DNA of 10,434 bases, taken from positions 1-10,434 of the forward strand of contig JBNGDW010000061.1 of NCBI GenBank assembly GCA_049975325.1, written 5' to 3'. The notes below the pieces were generated by a model, which was not told the origin of the DNA, made no database searches, and worked only from the letters and a program-made list of their open reading frames with translations. The position numbers and the translations under genes were made by a program. Shown here piece after piece: positions 1 to 6,213 of the stretch (positions are counted from its first letter, which is position 1; the number at the start of each line of letters is the position of its first letter). This DNA is from JBNGDW01 sp049975325. GTDB lineage: Bacteria > Cloacimonadota > Cloacimonadia > JGIOTU-2 > JBNGDW01.

Positions 1-68
1 TCGTCTAGTGGTTAGGACTCAGGATTTTCATTCCTGCAACAGGGGTTCAACTCCCCTTGGGGTCGCCA
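1..68 (+). tRNA. tRNA-Glu (anticodon TTC), 5'-truncated by window edge
   Basis: The sequence begins at the equivalent of tRNA position 8, so only the seven bases of the 5' acceptor strand are missing. The anticodon stem pairs CAGGA (20-24) with TCCTG (32-36) around the loop TTTTCAT, which gives anticodon TTC at 27-29 and reads GAA/GAG glutamate codons. The T arm is AGGGG, TTCAACT, CCCCT. The 3' acceptor strand TGGGGTC (58-64) is followed by discriminator G65 and a genomically encoded CCA (66-68). The TCGTCTAG start and the GGGG-rich acceptor end closely resemble bacterial tRNA-Glu. The missing strand is predicted to be GACCCCA or a wobble variant. Confidence 0.95.
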
Positions 69-121
69 AATTCTTAATGCACTATCCCCACAGCTGGAAG
101 CAAAGCAAGTCAAGGAGATTT

Positions 122-688
122 TCAATAAACAGGATTCCCATATTGATTCACATAGATAAATTCTTCTAACTTCTTTCTGGCTGGTCTATGTATCTCTTCT
201 TCCCTTTGCTTATCAGAAAGCAAGTGACTTATTGTGTCTGCCCTTTTGCCAACTACAATAAGTGAAATTACAGTCATGCCCTCTGGGATACTGAGTATCT
301 CTCTTATTTTTTTATGCCTGTATCCTGCTATTGGATGCGCAACAAGGTTAAATTCTGTTAATCGCAAAAGGAGAAAACCTGTGGCAATTCCAGTATCGAA
401 AAGATAATATTCTCGTATACGAATGATACAATCCAGTCCCTTATTGGTTACCACTGCAATAAGTAAGGAAGCATTTTTTACCCATTCATTGCCGGCTGAC
501 AGAGCGGAAAAAGCCTCGTCTAATACTGCAGGATCACACACGAACATAAACCTCCAGGGCTGATTATTAAAACAAGAAGGCGATAATTGTAGGCTTTCTC
601 CCAAAGTACGAATCAGGTAATTGGTTACTTCAAATTGTTCTAAGGAACGCAATGAACGTCTGGTTTTAATCGCTTCTATAACATCCAT
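122..688 (-). CDS. Nitroreductase-family FMN oxidoreductase
   Basis: This 188-residue protein belongs to the small nitroreductase family: cytoplasmic, usually dimeric, FMN-dependent NAD(P)H oxidoreductases of nitro compounds, quinones or unknown substrates. Visible family features are the N-terminal phosphate-binding RRS (10-12), the FMN-contact stretch SPSCFNNQPWRF (36-47), the DTGIATGFLLL helix (98-108), IPEG before the final strand (134-137), VVGKR (145-149) and a C-terminal RP-rich segment (168-171). The length is typical of compact family members. The open frame extends 10 codons further upstream, to 718, but the ATG at 688 is preferred. It has an AGGAGGAG Shine-Dalgarno (691-698) immediately upstream, and MDVIEAIKTRRS is the usual family beginning. 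The gene is the only minus-strand gene here and is divergent from the TPR gene. The substrate cannot be assigned from sequence. Confidence 0.9.
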   Translation of the reverse strand: MDVIEAIKTRRSLRSLEQFEVTNYLIRTLGESLQLSPSCFNNQPWRFMFVCDPAVLDEAFSALSAGNEWVKNASLLIAVVTNKGLDCIIRIREYYLFDTGIATGFLLLRLTEFNLVAHPIAGYRHKKIREILSIPEGMTVISLIVVGKRADTISHLLSDKQREEEIHRPARKKLEEFIYVNQYGNPVY

Positions 689-690
689 AT

Positions 691-698
691 CTCCTCCT
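691..698 (-). promoter_or_regulatory. Ribosome binding site that fixes the nitroreductase start
   Basis: Read on the minus strand, AGGAGGAG lies two bases before the ATG at 688, with its AGGAGG core four bases away. This supports the start at 688 over the longer reading from 718. Confidence 0.75.
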
Positions 699-741
699 AG
701 TCTTGGCTGGATAGACATATCTTTTTGACTTGACCTTGTTG

Positions 742-747
742 CGTCAA
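742..747 (-). promoter_or_regulatory. Possible -35 box for the nitroreductase gene
   Basis: The minus strand reads TTGACG here, five of six matches to the sigma70 -35 consensus. The hexamer 17 bases downstream (AAAGAT, 724-719) matches the -10 consensus at only three positions, so the assignment is weak. The box overlaps the inverted repeat TTGAC-N8-GTCAA at 730-747. Confidence 0.25.
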
Positions 748-791
748 TATTTAATTTTTAGTTAATAATGACATTGAATTTAATAAATTAC

Positions 792-830
792 TTGATTAAA
801 ATTTACGAGAAAGCATAATAAGGTTACAAT
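792..830 (+). promoter_or_regulatory. Candidate sigma70-type promoter(s) for the TPR-glyQ operon
   Basis: Two overlapping arrangements fit. One has TTGATT (792-797), a 16-base spacer and CATAAT (814-819), which is 4/6 and 5/6 against consensus. The other has TTTACG (802-807), a 17-base spacer and TACAAT (825-830), also 4/6 and 5/6. Either gives a very short leader ahead of the Shine-Dalgarno at 842. In AT-rich DNA such matches arise by chance, so this is a moderate call supported by position. Confidence 0.45.
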
Positions 831-841
831 AATGATTATGT

Positions 842-848
842 AGGAGGT
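842..848 (+). promoter_or_regulatory. Strong ribosome binding site of the TPR gene
   Basis: AGGAGGT matches the anti-Shine-Dalgarno closely. Its AGGAGG core ends four bases before the ATG at 852. It is the best Shine-Dalgarno on the plus strand of the window and fixes the start of the operon's first gene. Confidence 0.75.
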
Positions 849-851
849 ATT

Positions 852-2489
852 ATGAATACCTTAAAGGCAATGTCAGTACTTGCATTGATATTCTTTTCTT
901 GTTCTTGCGGCATTGTTCAATTACCCATAGCAGGCGAAGCATTGGCTCAGGAGATAGAAAGCGGCCAGATCACTCTTGCTGTATGGGGATTTCTGCATTG
1001 GGATAGAAACAGTCGCTCAATGGCTCGCGACCTGCCTGGAGATTTTATTGAAGTAGCAAAGGAATACGATAATCTCAATGTGTTGCCGGAAAAAGAAATT
1101 GAAGAAGCACTGGGAGAAATAAACTTAGAAGAATTGGATCAAGATATTGCGGCAGAGCTTGCTCTAAAGATCGGTGCAGATATTAGTATCTGGGGAGATG
1201 TGACACAAACTGGATCAACGAATTATAATGTAACTTTCTTTATTTTAGATTCTGCCACTCAAGAGATAAATTATCTCGGTTTAACAACAGTAGAAAGAGC
1301 GAAAGATAAACGGTTATCAGCAGTGCATCAGGTCATAGAGAAAGCAATTGAAATGAAGGGCTCGGCAAGCCAAAAGACTATGGAAATTGCTCTCAACCTT
1401 TTTAATTCTGGCCAGTACGAAGAGGCTAAAAGCACTTTTCAGGAAGTGATTCGACTGGATCCAACAGAAGTAGATGCCTATACTCATCTTGCTTATATAT
1501 ACGGAGCAGAAGGGGATTATGATAGTGCAATTCAATACTACCAGAGGGCATTAGAGATTGATCCCAATGATGTGGTTGCCTTAAAAGGACTTGCCTGGGC
1601 ATATCGGGTAATAGGTGAGAATGAGAAGGCGGGTGATATCTATCGTCAACTCACTGAAATTAATCCAGAAAATCCTGAATACTGGGTATGTGTGGGTGAG
1701 ATTTGTCGAATAGAAGATGACTTCGAAGAAGCGATAGCAGCGTATCAAAAAGTGCTTGAGATTAACCCTGAAGATATTGATGCCCACCGTGCCGTGGGAT
1801 TGCTCTATTTTGAAGAGAGGATGTATAACGAAGCGATACCGCATCTGAAAGCAGTTGTGGACGCTGGCATGGAAGATAGTGAAGTATCAAAAAACCTTGC
1901 AATTGCTTATCAAAGAACAGGCCGCATTGAAGAAAGTATTCAGCAAAATCTTGATCTGATTGCAAAGGACTCCACTCAGACAACACCATATTTGAATCTT
2001 GCCGCAATTTATACAGAACAACAACGCTTTGAAGAAGCAATAGATGCGCTTCAAAAATATATCGAACTGCGACCAGATATACCCACTGGACATAATAGAA
2101 TTGCTGATGTCTACCGCCAGATGGGAAATTATGAGAAGGGAATTGAGCATGCACAGCGCTCATTAGAAATCGACCCTAATCAACCAGAACCATACATCGT
2201 GCTGGGTGAAATTGACTATGCAAGAGGATATGAGAATTATCAGCAATTTGTTGAGTATGACAACCGAGCAAAAGACCCTGAATTAAGCAGTGAATATGAG
2301 GAGAACAACAGACTCCGAAAACTCTATAAACAACGGGCAAATGACTTTTTCGTTTCAGCAAAACAGTATTATCAAAAAGCAGATTCTCTTACAGAAGAGT
2401 TCTTTATGCAGCAACGAATCCAGGAGAGATTAAATGTGATTGATCAACTTATTAAGGAAACAAAATTTGATCCATTCTATGACAGCTAA
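852..2489 (+). CDS. Exported CsgG/LpoB-like N-domain plus eight-TPR protein
   Basis: This 545-residue protein is probably exported. A hydrophobic segment at residues 7-22 is followed by ALA-QE, a plausible signal peptidase I site after A32. Cys17 and Cys19 lie in the hydrophobic stretch, but the context FFSC is a poor lipobox. Residues about 38-150 resemble the alpha/beta domain of the CsgG/LpoB/FlgO type: a TLAVWGF first strand, an NVLPEKEIEEAL helix, ALKIGADISIWGDV, then a strand with a short turn. Residues 171-442 hold eight contiguous tetratricopeptide repeats in exact 34-residue register, with LDP/IDP/INP-type turns near 203, 237, 271, 305 and 441 and more divergent ones between. A charged, Tyr-rich helical tail follows (about 455-545). 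TPR arrays bind proteins, so a scaffold role in the periplasm or at the outer membrane is plausible. The partner is unknown. Its 3' end overlaps glyQ. Confidence 0.85.
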   Translation: MNTLKAMSVLALIFFSCSCGIVQLPIAGEALAQEIESGQITLAVWGFLHWDRNSRSMARDLPGDFIEVAKEYDNLNVLPEKEIEEALGEINLEELDQDIAAELALKIGADISIWGDVTQTGSTNYNVTFFILDSATQEINYLGLTTVERAKDKRLSAVHQVIEKAIEMKGSASQKTMEIALNLFNSGQYEEAKSTFQEVIRLDPTEVDAYTHLAYIYGAEGDYDSAIQYYQRALEIDPNDVVALKGLAWAYRVIGENEKAGDIYRQLTEINPENPEYWVCVGEICRIEDDFEEAIAAYQKVLEINPEDIDAHRAVGLLYFEERMYNEAIPHLKAVVDAGMEDSEVSKNLAIAYQRTGRIEESIQQNLDLIAKDSTQTTPYLNLAAIYTEQQRFEEAIDALQKYIELRPDIPTGHNRIADVYRQMGNYEKGIEHAQRSLEIDPNQPEPYIVLGEIDYARGYENYQQFVEYDNRAKDPELSSEYEENNRLRKLYKQRANDFFVSAKQYYQKADSLTEEFFMQQRIQERLNVIDQLIKETKFDPFYDS

Positions 2490-3414
2490 GCCATTAACCT
2501 TTCAAAAGGTAGTCTTTAACTTACAAAACTTTTGGGCAAAACAAAAGTGTACAGTTTATCAACCTTACGATGTAGAGATGGGGGCTGGCACATTTCATCC
2601 TATAACATTTTTCAGCTCCCTTTCTCCAGAGCAATCCCATGCCTGCTATGTGCAAGGCTCACGGCGTCCTAAAGATGGGCGATATGGCGAAAATCCCAAT
2701 CGCCTCCAGCATTACTACCAATTTCAGGTGCTTATCAAACCCTCTCCTGAAAATATACAAGACCTATATCTAAAAAGCCTGGAATCTCTCTCTATATCTA
2801 TCACAGAACACGATATCAGATTTGTAGAAGATGATTGGGAGTCCCCTACCTTAGGAGCAGCAGGCCTCGGCTGGGAAGTTTGGTTGGATGGTATGGAAAT
2901 CTCTCAATTTACATATTTCCAACAAATGGCTAGCATCGGATTAAAGGTTGTCCCGGTAGAAATCACCTATGGACTTGAACGGATCTCTATGTATATCCAG
3001 AATGTGGATAATTTTAAGGATATAGCATGGGATTCTCAGGTAAAATATAGAGATATATTCCTTGAAAGAGAAAGGCAATTTTCCAAATTCAATTTTGAAT
3101 CCGCATCGATTTCTCTTCTACTCCAGGATTTCAAAAAGTATGAAGAAGAAGCCAAAAGGCATTTTGATATGAATCTTATCTATCCGGGATATGATTATCT
3201 TCTGAAATGCTCGCATCTTTTCAACCTCCTTGATGCTCGGGGGGCAATTAGTGTTACAGAAAGAGCCTTATATATAAAGCGTATTCGTGCCCTTGCCAGA
3301 GAATGTGCAAGGATATTCCTAAAAACCAGTGAGAAAAAAGATATGTCTGAGAAAACTGCTAAAATCCGCCAGCCGGCGGATCAGAAAGAGGGACAAAATG
3401 AGAATAACAGATAG
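2479..3414 (+). CDS. glyQ: Glycine--tRNA ligase alpha subunit
   Basis: This is the catalytic alpha subunit of the bacterial alpha2beta2 glycyl-tRNA synthetase, which activates glycine with ATP in the cytoplasm. From the ATG at 2479 it has 311 residues, near the E. coli length of about 303. Hallmark stretches follow the family in order: NLQNFW, CTVYQPYDVEMGAGTFHP, YVQGSRRPKDGRYGENPNR, LQHYYQFQVLIKPSPENIQ, HDIRFVEDDWESPTLGAAG, WEVWLDGMEISQFTYFQQ, EITYGLER, and FNLLDARGAISVTERALYI near the C terminus. An in-frame TTG at 2440 would add 13 residues, but the family begins at about MTAKPLTFQ, so 2479 is preferred. The ATG overlaps the TPR stop by 11 bases and has no close Shine-Dalgarno, which suggests translational coupling. 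The last 20 or so residues form a non-conserved hydrophilic tail carrying an 18-bp palindrome. The partner gene glyS does not follow. Confidence 0.97.
   Translation: MTAKPLTFQKVVFNLQNFWAKQKCTVYQPYDVEMGAGTFHPITFFSSLSPEQSHACYVQGSRRPKDGRYGENPNRLQHYYQFQVLIKPSPENIQDLYLKSLESLSISITEHDIRFVEDDWESPTLGAAGLGWEVWLDGMEISQFTYFQQMASIGLKVVPVEITYGLERISMYIQNVDNFKDIAWDSQVKYRDIFLERERQFSKFNFESASISLLLQDFKKYEEEAKRHFDMNLIYPGYDYLLKCSHLFNLLDARGAISVTERALYIKRIRALARECARIFLKTSEKKDMSEKTAKIRQPADQKEGQNENNR
3364..3381 (+). repeat. 18-bp GC-rich palindromic element, copy 1 (in glyQ tail)
   Basis: ATCCGCCAGCCGGCGGAT consists of a 7-base stem ATCCGCC/GGCGGAT around AGCC, and could fold as a strong hairpin in RNA or single-stranded DNA. 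It is read in frame in the non-conserved GlyQ tail. It ends six bases before the Shine-Dalgarno of the next gene, so a hairpin could affect that gene's initiation. The exact reverse complement occurs at 10130-10147. Confidence 0.8.
3388..3393 (+). promoter_or_regulatory. Ribosome binding site of the nucleotidyltransferase-like gene
   Basis: GAGGGA lies four bases before the ATG at 3398. It favours this start over the ATG at 3329, which would add 23 basic residues read out of frame from the GlyQ tail and palindrome. Confidence 0.7.
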
Positions 3415-4117
3415 GGAAACACTTTTCAAGACAATCGTAAAAGAATACAAAGAGATCTTTGGGGAAAAACTCGTTTCAATTGATGTCTATGGCAGCGCAG
3501 TCACCGAAGATTTCCATCTAAAATATTCTGATATCAATATTGCGATTATTTTAACTGATCTTCAGCCTGAAACACTTATCCTATCACAAAAAGTGGTAAG
3601 GGCTCTTAAAAAGAAAAGGGTTGTCACGCCTTTATTTCTAACAAAAGAATACATTTTAGAGTCTCTTGATACTTTCCCGATTGAATTTCTCACTATAAAA
3701 TCTGCCCATAAAACGATATTTGGAGAAGATTTTTTTTCTTCTCTTAAAATAGAGTCAAACTATCTCCGTTTACAGGCAGAGAGGGAACTCAAGGGTAAGC
3801 TTCTTATCCTTCGCCTTGCTCTTCTCGAAAATAGTGGAAACTCTCGCATACTCCTGAATATCGTTGTCACCTCTCTTGCCAGTTTTGTGCCTGTGCTAAG
3901 GGCAATTTTAGTTATTAAAAATGAAGAAGTGCCTAAACGAACCTATGATATAATTCAAAAGGCAGATGCTATCATAAAAATAGACCTTTCGCTTTTCTAC
4001 ACAGCGCTTAAGATAAAAAATCATCAATTAAAATTAAAAGGTGAAGATTTTGTAACCTTTTTTGAAAATTATATTCATGTAGTTGATAATCTTGCCGCCT
4101 TTGTAGACAAGCTGTAA
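3398..4117 (+). CDS. Nucleotidyltransferase-fold protein with altered catalytic site (DIN)
   Basis: From the ATG at 3398 this is a 239-residue cytoplasmic protein. Residues about 25-52 match the N-terminal motif of the minimal nucleotidyltransferase / pol-beta-like superfamily: a hydrophobic strand into YGSAV (GS at 32-33), then SDINIAIIL with D45 and N47. Active enzymes normally have D-x-D here, so the second metal-binding Asp is replaced by Asn. A later strand, PIEFLTI (94-100), could supply the third carboxylate, E96. The rest, including the basic RELKGKLLILRLALLE helix (129-144), is predicted mostly helical. I recall related hypothetical proteins with SDIN and PIEF motifs in various bacteria, so the substitution is probably a subfamily trait rather than a mutation. 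It overlaps glyQ by 17 bases. Function is unknown: a non-catalytic nucleotide binder or an unusual transferase are both possible. Confidence 0.75.
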   Translation: MRITDRETLFKTIVKEYKEIFGEKLVSIDVYGSAVTEDFHLKYSDINIAIILTDLQPETLILSQKVVRALKKKRVVTPLFLTKEYILESLDTFPIEFLTIKSAHKTIFGEDFFSSLKIESNYLRLQAERELKGKLLILRLALLENSGNSRILLNIVVTSLASFVPVLRAILVIKNEEVPKRTYDIIQKADAIIKIDLSLFYTALKIKNHQLKLKGEDFVTFFENYIHVVDNLAAFVDKL

Positions 4118-4152
4118 CATAGGTTTGGTTAATTCTTCTATACCTCACCTCG

Positions 4153-5313
4153 ATGGATAGCGAGAGCATTTTTCGCCGAACAGATAGAAGAGAAGGACTC
4201 TTTCGCGGTTTTCTTTTAGCCTTTTTTATTTATCTTTTCTTCCTGAGCATTGTAGCAATGGGTGAGGGATTTAAGGGATTTAGTGCTATCTCGGAAGCCC
4301 TGCTTACCAATGTAAGTAATCCTATAATGGGATTGGTTATAGGTATTCTTGCAACAAGCATCCTTCAGAGTTCGTCTACAACTACCTCAATCACAGTTGG
4401 TTTGGTGGCGAGTAATATTCTTGGTGCGAATTCTATCCAAATCGCTATCCCAATTATCATGGGCGCGAATATTGGAACAACTATAACAAATTCACTTGTA
4501 TCTATGGGGCATATTTCTCATTCCATTGCATTCAAGAATGCCTTCCGTGCCGCAGTTGTTCACGATATTTTTAATATTTTAGCCGTAGCAATTTGCTTCC
4601 CCTTAGAAATTTCATTTCATATTATTGAAAAAGCTGCTGTAGGTATTACAAAAATTTTAACTTCTGCTCATATTGGTGGAGCAGAATTTAAAAGTCCTAT
4701 TACTGCTATTACAAAGCCTGTAGCCCATACTTTATTTGACCCATCTGAGAAAACAGGGCTTCTTGAAAAACTCTTCTCTCCAAATATTGCACAGATTATT
4801 ATAATAATCATCTCTTTATGTTTGCTTTTTCTTTCTTTGCGATATATTGTGAAGTTAATGCGTAAACTTGTTGTTCACAGGACAGAGCGATTTTTCAATG
4901 AAATCATATTTCGTAATGCATGGCTCGCTCTTCTATTCGGAATAATCCTGACCGCAATAGTCCAAAGTAGTTCGATTACGACCTCCCTGGTGATTCCACT
5001 TGCAGCTGGAGGCATACTTAGCATAGAGCAAGTTTTCCCCTATACGGTTGGTGCAAACATTGGTACAACAATTACAACATTGTTGGCTGCCCTGGCTACA
5101 GGAAGCATACCGGCTTTGACTGTTGCGTTGAGTCATTTGTGTTTTAATTTATTTGGTACAGTTGTCATTATGCCGATAAAAGCCATAAGAGAAATTCCGA
5201 TCAGATTATCAGGCATGCTGACGAACCTTTTGATGATAAATAAATTCTTGCCACTTGTTTTTATTCTTTTCGTGTTCTTTGGCATACCTATTTTAGTTTT
5301 AGTTATCTCATAA
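4153..5313 (+). CDS. Na/Pi cotransporter family protein (inorganic phosphate symporter)
   Basis: This inner-membrane protein of 386 residues belongs to the sodium-phosphate cotransporter family (related to SLC34/NptA and YjbB). It contains the two inverted-repeat signatures of that family: QSSSTTTS (72-79) with GANIGTTIT (104-112), and QSSSITTS (271-278) with GANIGTTIT (300-308). The paired QSSS motifs form the substrate and sodium site in the family. Hydrophobic segments are visible at about 18-36, 55-71, 81-103, 133-150, 212-229, 256-270, 276-290, 306-340 and 365-385. The protein stops after the second repeat and lacks the C-terminal PhoU-like domain fused in many bacterial relatives; a separate PhoU-like gene follows instead. 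The ATG at 4153 is a sensible start but has no recognisable Shine-Dalgarno in the 35-base gap after the preceding gene. Phosphate uptake or export is likely, and the direction cannot be told. Confidence 0.93.
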   Translation: MDSESIFRRTDRREGLFRGFLLAFFIYLFFLSIVAMGEGFKGFSAISEALLTNVSNPIMGLVIGILATSILQSSSTTTSITVGLVASNILGANSIQIAIPIIMGANIGTTITNSLVSMGHISHSIAFKNAFRAAVVHDIFNILAVAICFPLEISFHIIEKAAVGITKILTSAHIGGAEFKSPITAITKPVAHTLFDPSEKTGLLEKLFSPNIAQIIIIIISLCLLFLSLRYIVKLMRKLVVHRTERFFNEIIFRNAWLALLFGIILTAIVQSSSITTSLVIPLAAGGILSIEQVFPYTVGANIGTTITTLLAALATGSIPALTVALSHLCFNLFGTVVIMPIKAIREIPIRLSGMLTNLLMINKFLPLVFILFVFFGIPILVLVIS

Positions 5314-5347
5314 TAAATACAAAGAAATGCAATAAAAGAAGGCTATT

Positions 5348-6049
5348 ATGTTAAAAGAAATATTGAGGCTTTTTAAGAAAAGCGATTTTTTTATGGAAGC
5401 CCATCAAGAAGCATGTCGGATGATTAGATGGGACCGACAGATGTTTGAAAATGCCTCTGCCATCCTGCGCGGGAAGCCCATCCCTCATCCAAAAATTGAT
5501 GTGTACAAAAAAGAAAGAAGCGTTGATAAGGCAATTAGAGAAATTCGGAAAAAAATTCTTATCCATCTCTCAGTCTCAGAACCAGTTGATGCTCCTGCAT
5601 CTATTGTACTGCTTGATATAGCTCTCGATCTAGAGCGTATTGGCGATTATACGACAAACATTGCAGAAATAGCTGATCACGCCCCAAACAAATTAGAGGC
5701 AGGGGTTCTGGATAGTGACCTGCAGGAAGTAGAAGAGCACGCCTCTCACTATTTTCAGGTTATTGCTACTGTATTTGAAAGATACGATAAAGATCTAATC
5801 CAGGAAATTATAAGCAAACGAATACCGCATAAATGCGATGAGCTTCTCAATCGTCTTATCTCAGAAGATCTCGTCATGACTCAACAGAATGCTGTTGTTT
5901 TAGCTTTGTACATACGATATCTAAAACGAGTCGTCTCCCATCTTCTTGATATAGCAAAAACATTAATCCAGCCATTTGATAGGGCTCGCTTCTTCCCAAA
6001 AAATATTCCAAATAATCGAAATACTAAGGGAAAAGATCAAACCAGATAA
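5348..6049 (+). CDS. PhoU-like phosphate transport regulator
   Basis: This 233-residue, predominantly helical cytoplasmic protein has PhoU-domain architecture. The first metal-binding signature is clear at about residues 90-107, DIALDLERIGDYTTNIAE, including E96, R97, G99 and D100. The second half has the equivalent helix RYLKRVVSHLLDIAK (190-204), where the usual L-E-R-I-x-D-H pattern is degenerate, so one metal site may be lost. PhoU proteins regulate phosphate transporters, and those beside Na/Pi cotransporters are believed to restrain uptake. Its position 34 bases after the transporter supports that partnership. AGAAGG (about 5337-5342) provides a Shine-Dalgarno. It differs from Pst-associated PhoU in having an extended N-terminal region (1-60) and a basic, Asn-rich tail (215-233). 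Confidence 0.85.
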   Translation: MLKEILRLFKKSDFFMEAHQEACRMIRWDRQMFENASAILRGKPIPHPKIDVYKKERSVDKAIREIRKKILIHLSVSEPVDAPASIVLLDIALDLERIGDYTTNIAEIADHAPNKLEAGVLDSDLQEVEEHASHYFQVIATVFERYDKDLIQEIISKRIPHKCDELLNRLISEDLVMTQQNAVVLALYIRYLKRVVSHLLDIAKTLIQPFDRARFFPKNIPNNRNTKGKDQTR

Positions 6050-6213
6050 AGCAGATGAAAGATTTTTCTTTACAGATTCCTTTATATTACCTCTTTTGGG
6101 CTTTTAAAAACATAAACGAAACGAAATTCGCTTATACCTGTTGATAGATGGTAAGAAAATGACAAATTAGTAAAGAAGTTACAGGAGGGGGTAGAATAGA
6201 TAAGTAGAAGATA
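6050..6213 (+). other. 164-base intergenic region before the PHP gene
   Basis: This is the longest gap between plus-strand genes and the likeliest place for a transcript boundary. I see no convincing promoter and no GC-rich hairpin with a T-run. A strong purine run, GGAGGGGG (6184-6191), resembles a Shine-Dalgarno but lies more than 20 bases before the ATG at 6214. An in-frame TAG at 6205-6207 rules out a longer reading of the PHP gene from it. Confidence 0.5.

Larger units (their letters stand above)
719..851. other. Divergent intergenic regulatory region
   Basis: These 133 AT-rich bases separate the minus-strand nitroreductase from the plus-strand TPR gene. They must hold start signals for both directions unless the nitroreductase is transcribed from elsewhere. 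Near the nitroreductase there are tandem TTGAC units (725-729, 730-734) and an inverted GTCAA (743-747). Near the TPR gene there are two overlapping sigma70-like promoter candidates. I see no small gene here. Confidence 0.6.

Noticed and set aside
1..121. tRNA gene next to the nitroreductase considered as an integration site for a mobile element
   Set aside because: There is no integrase, no duplicated tRNA 3' end, and the neighbouring genes are ordinary chromosomal ones.
1762..2163. 133-codon open frame on the minus strand inside the TPR gene
   Set aside because: It lies wholly opposite a well-supported coding region with clear TPR periodicity, resembles no family I recognise, and other antisense frames overlap the same stretch. 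It is a shadow frame.
2440..2478. Upstream TTG start for glyQ
   Set aside because: It would add 13 residues not found in the family, while the ATG at 2479 matches the usual GlyQ N terminus and gives a typical short operon overlap.
3329..3397. Upstream ATG start for the nucleotidyltransferase-like gene
   Set aside because: The extra 23 residues are an out-of-frame reading of the GlyQ tail, whereas the ATG at 3398 has a good Shine-Dalgarno and precedes a normal domain start.
6061..6074. AAAGA/TCTTT mini-hairpin after the PhoU-like gene, considered as a terminator
   Set aside because: A five-pair stem made almost only of A and T is too weak, and no proper U-tract follows.
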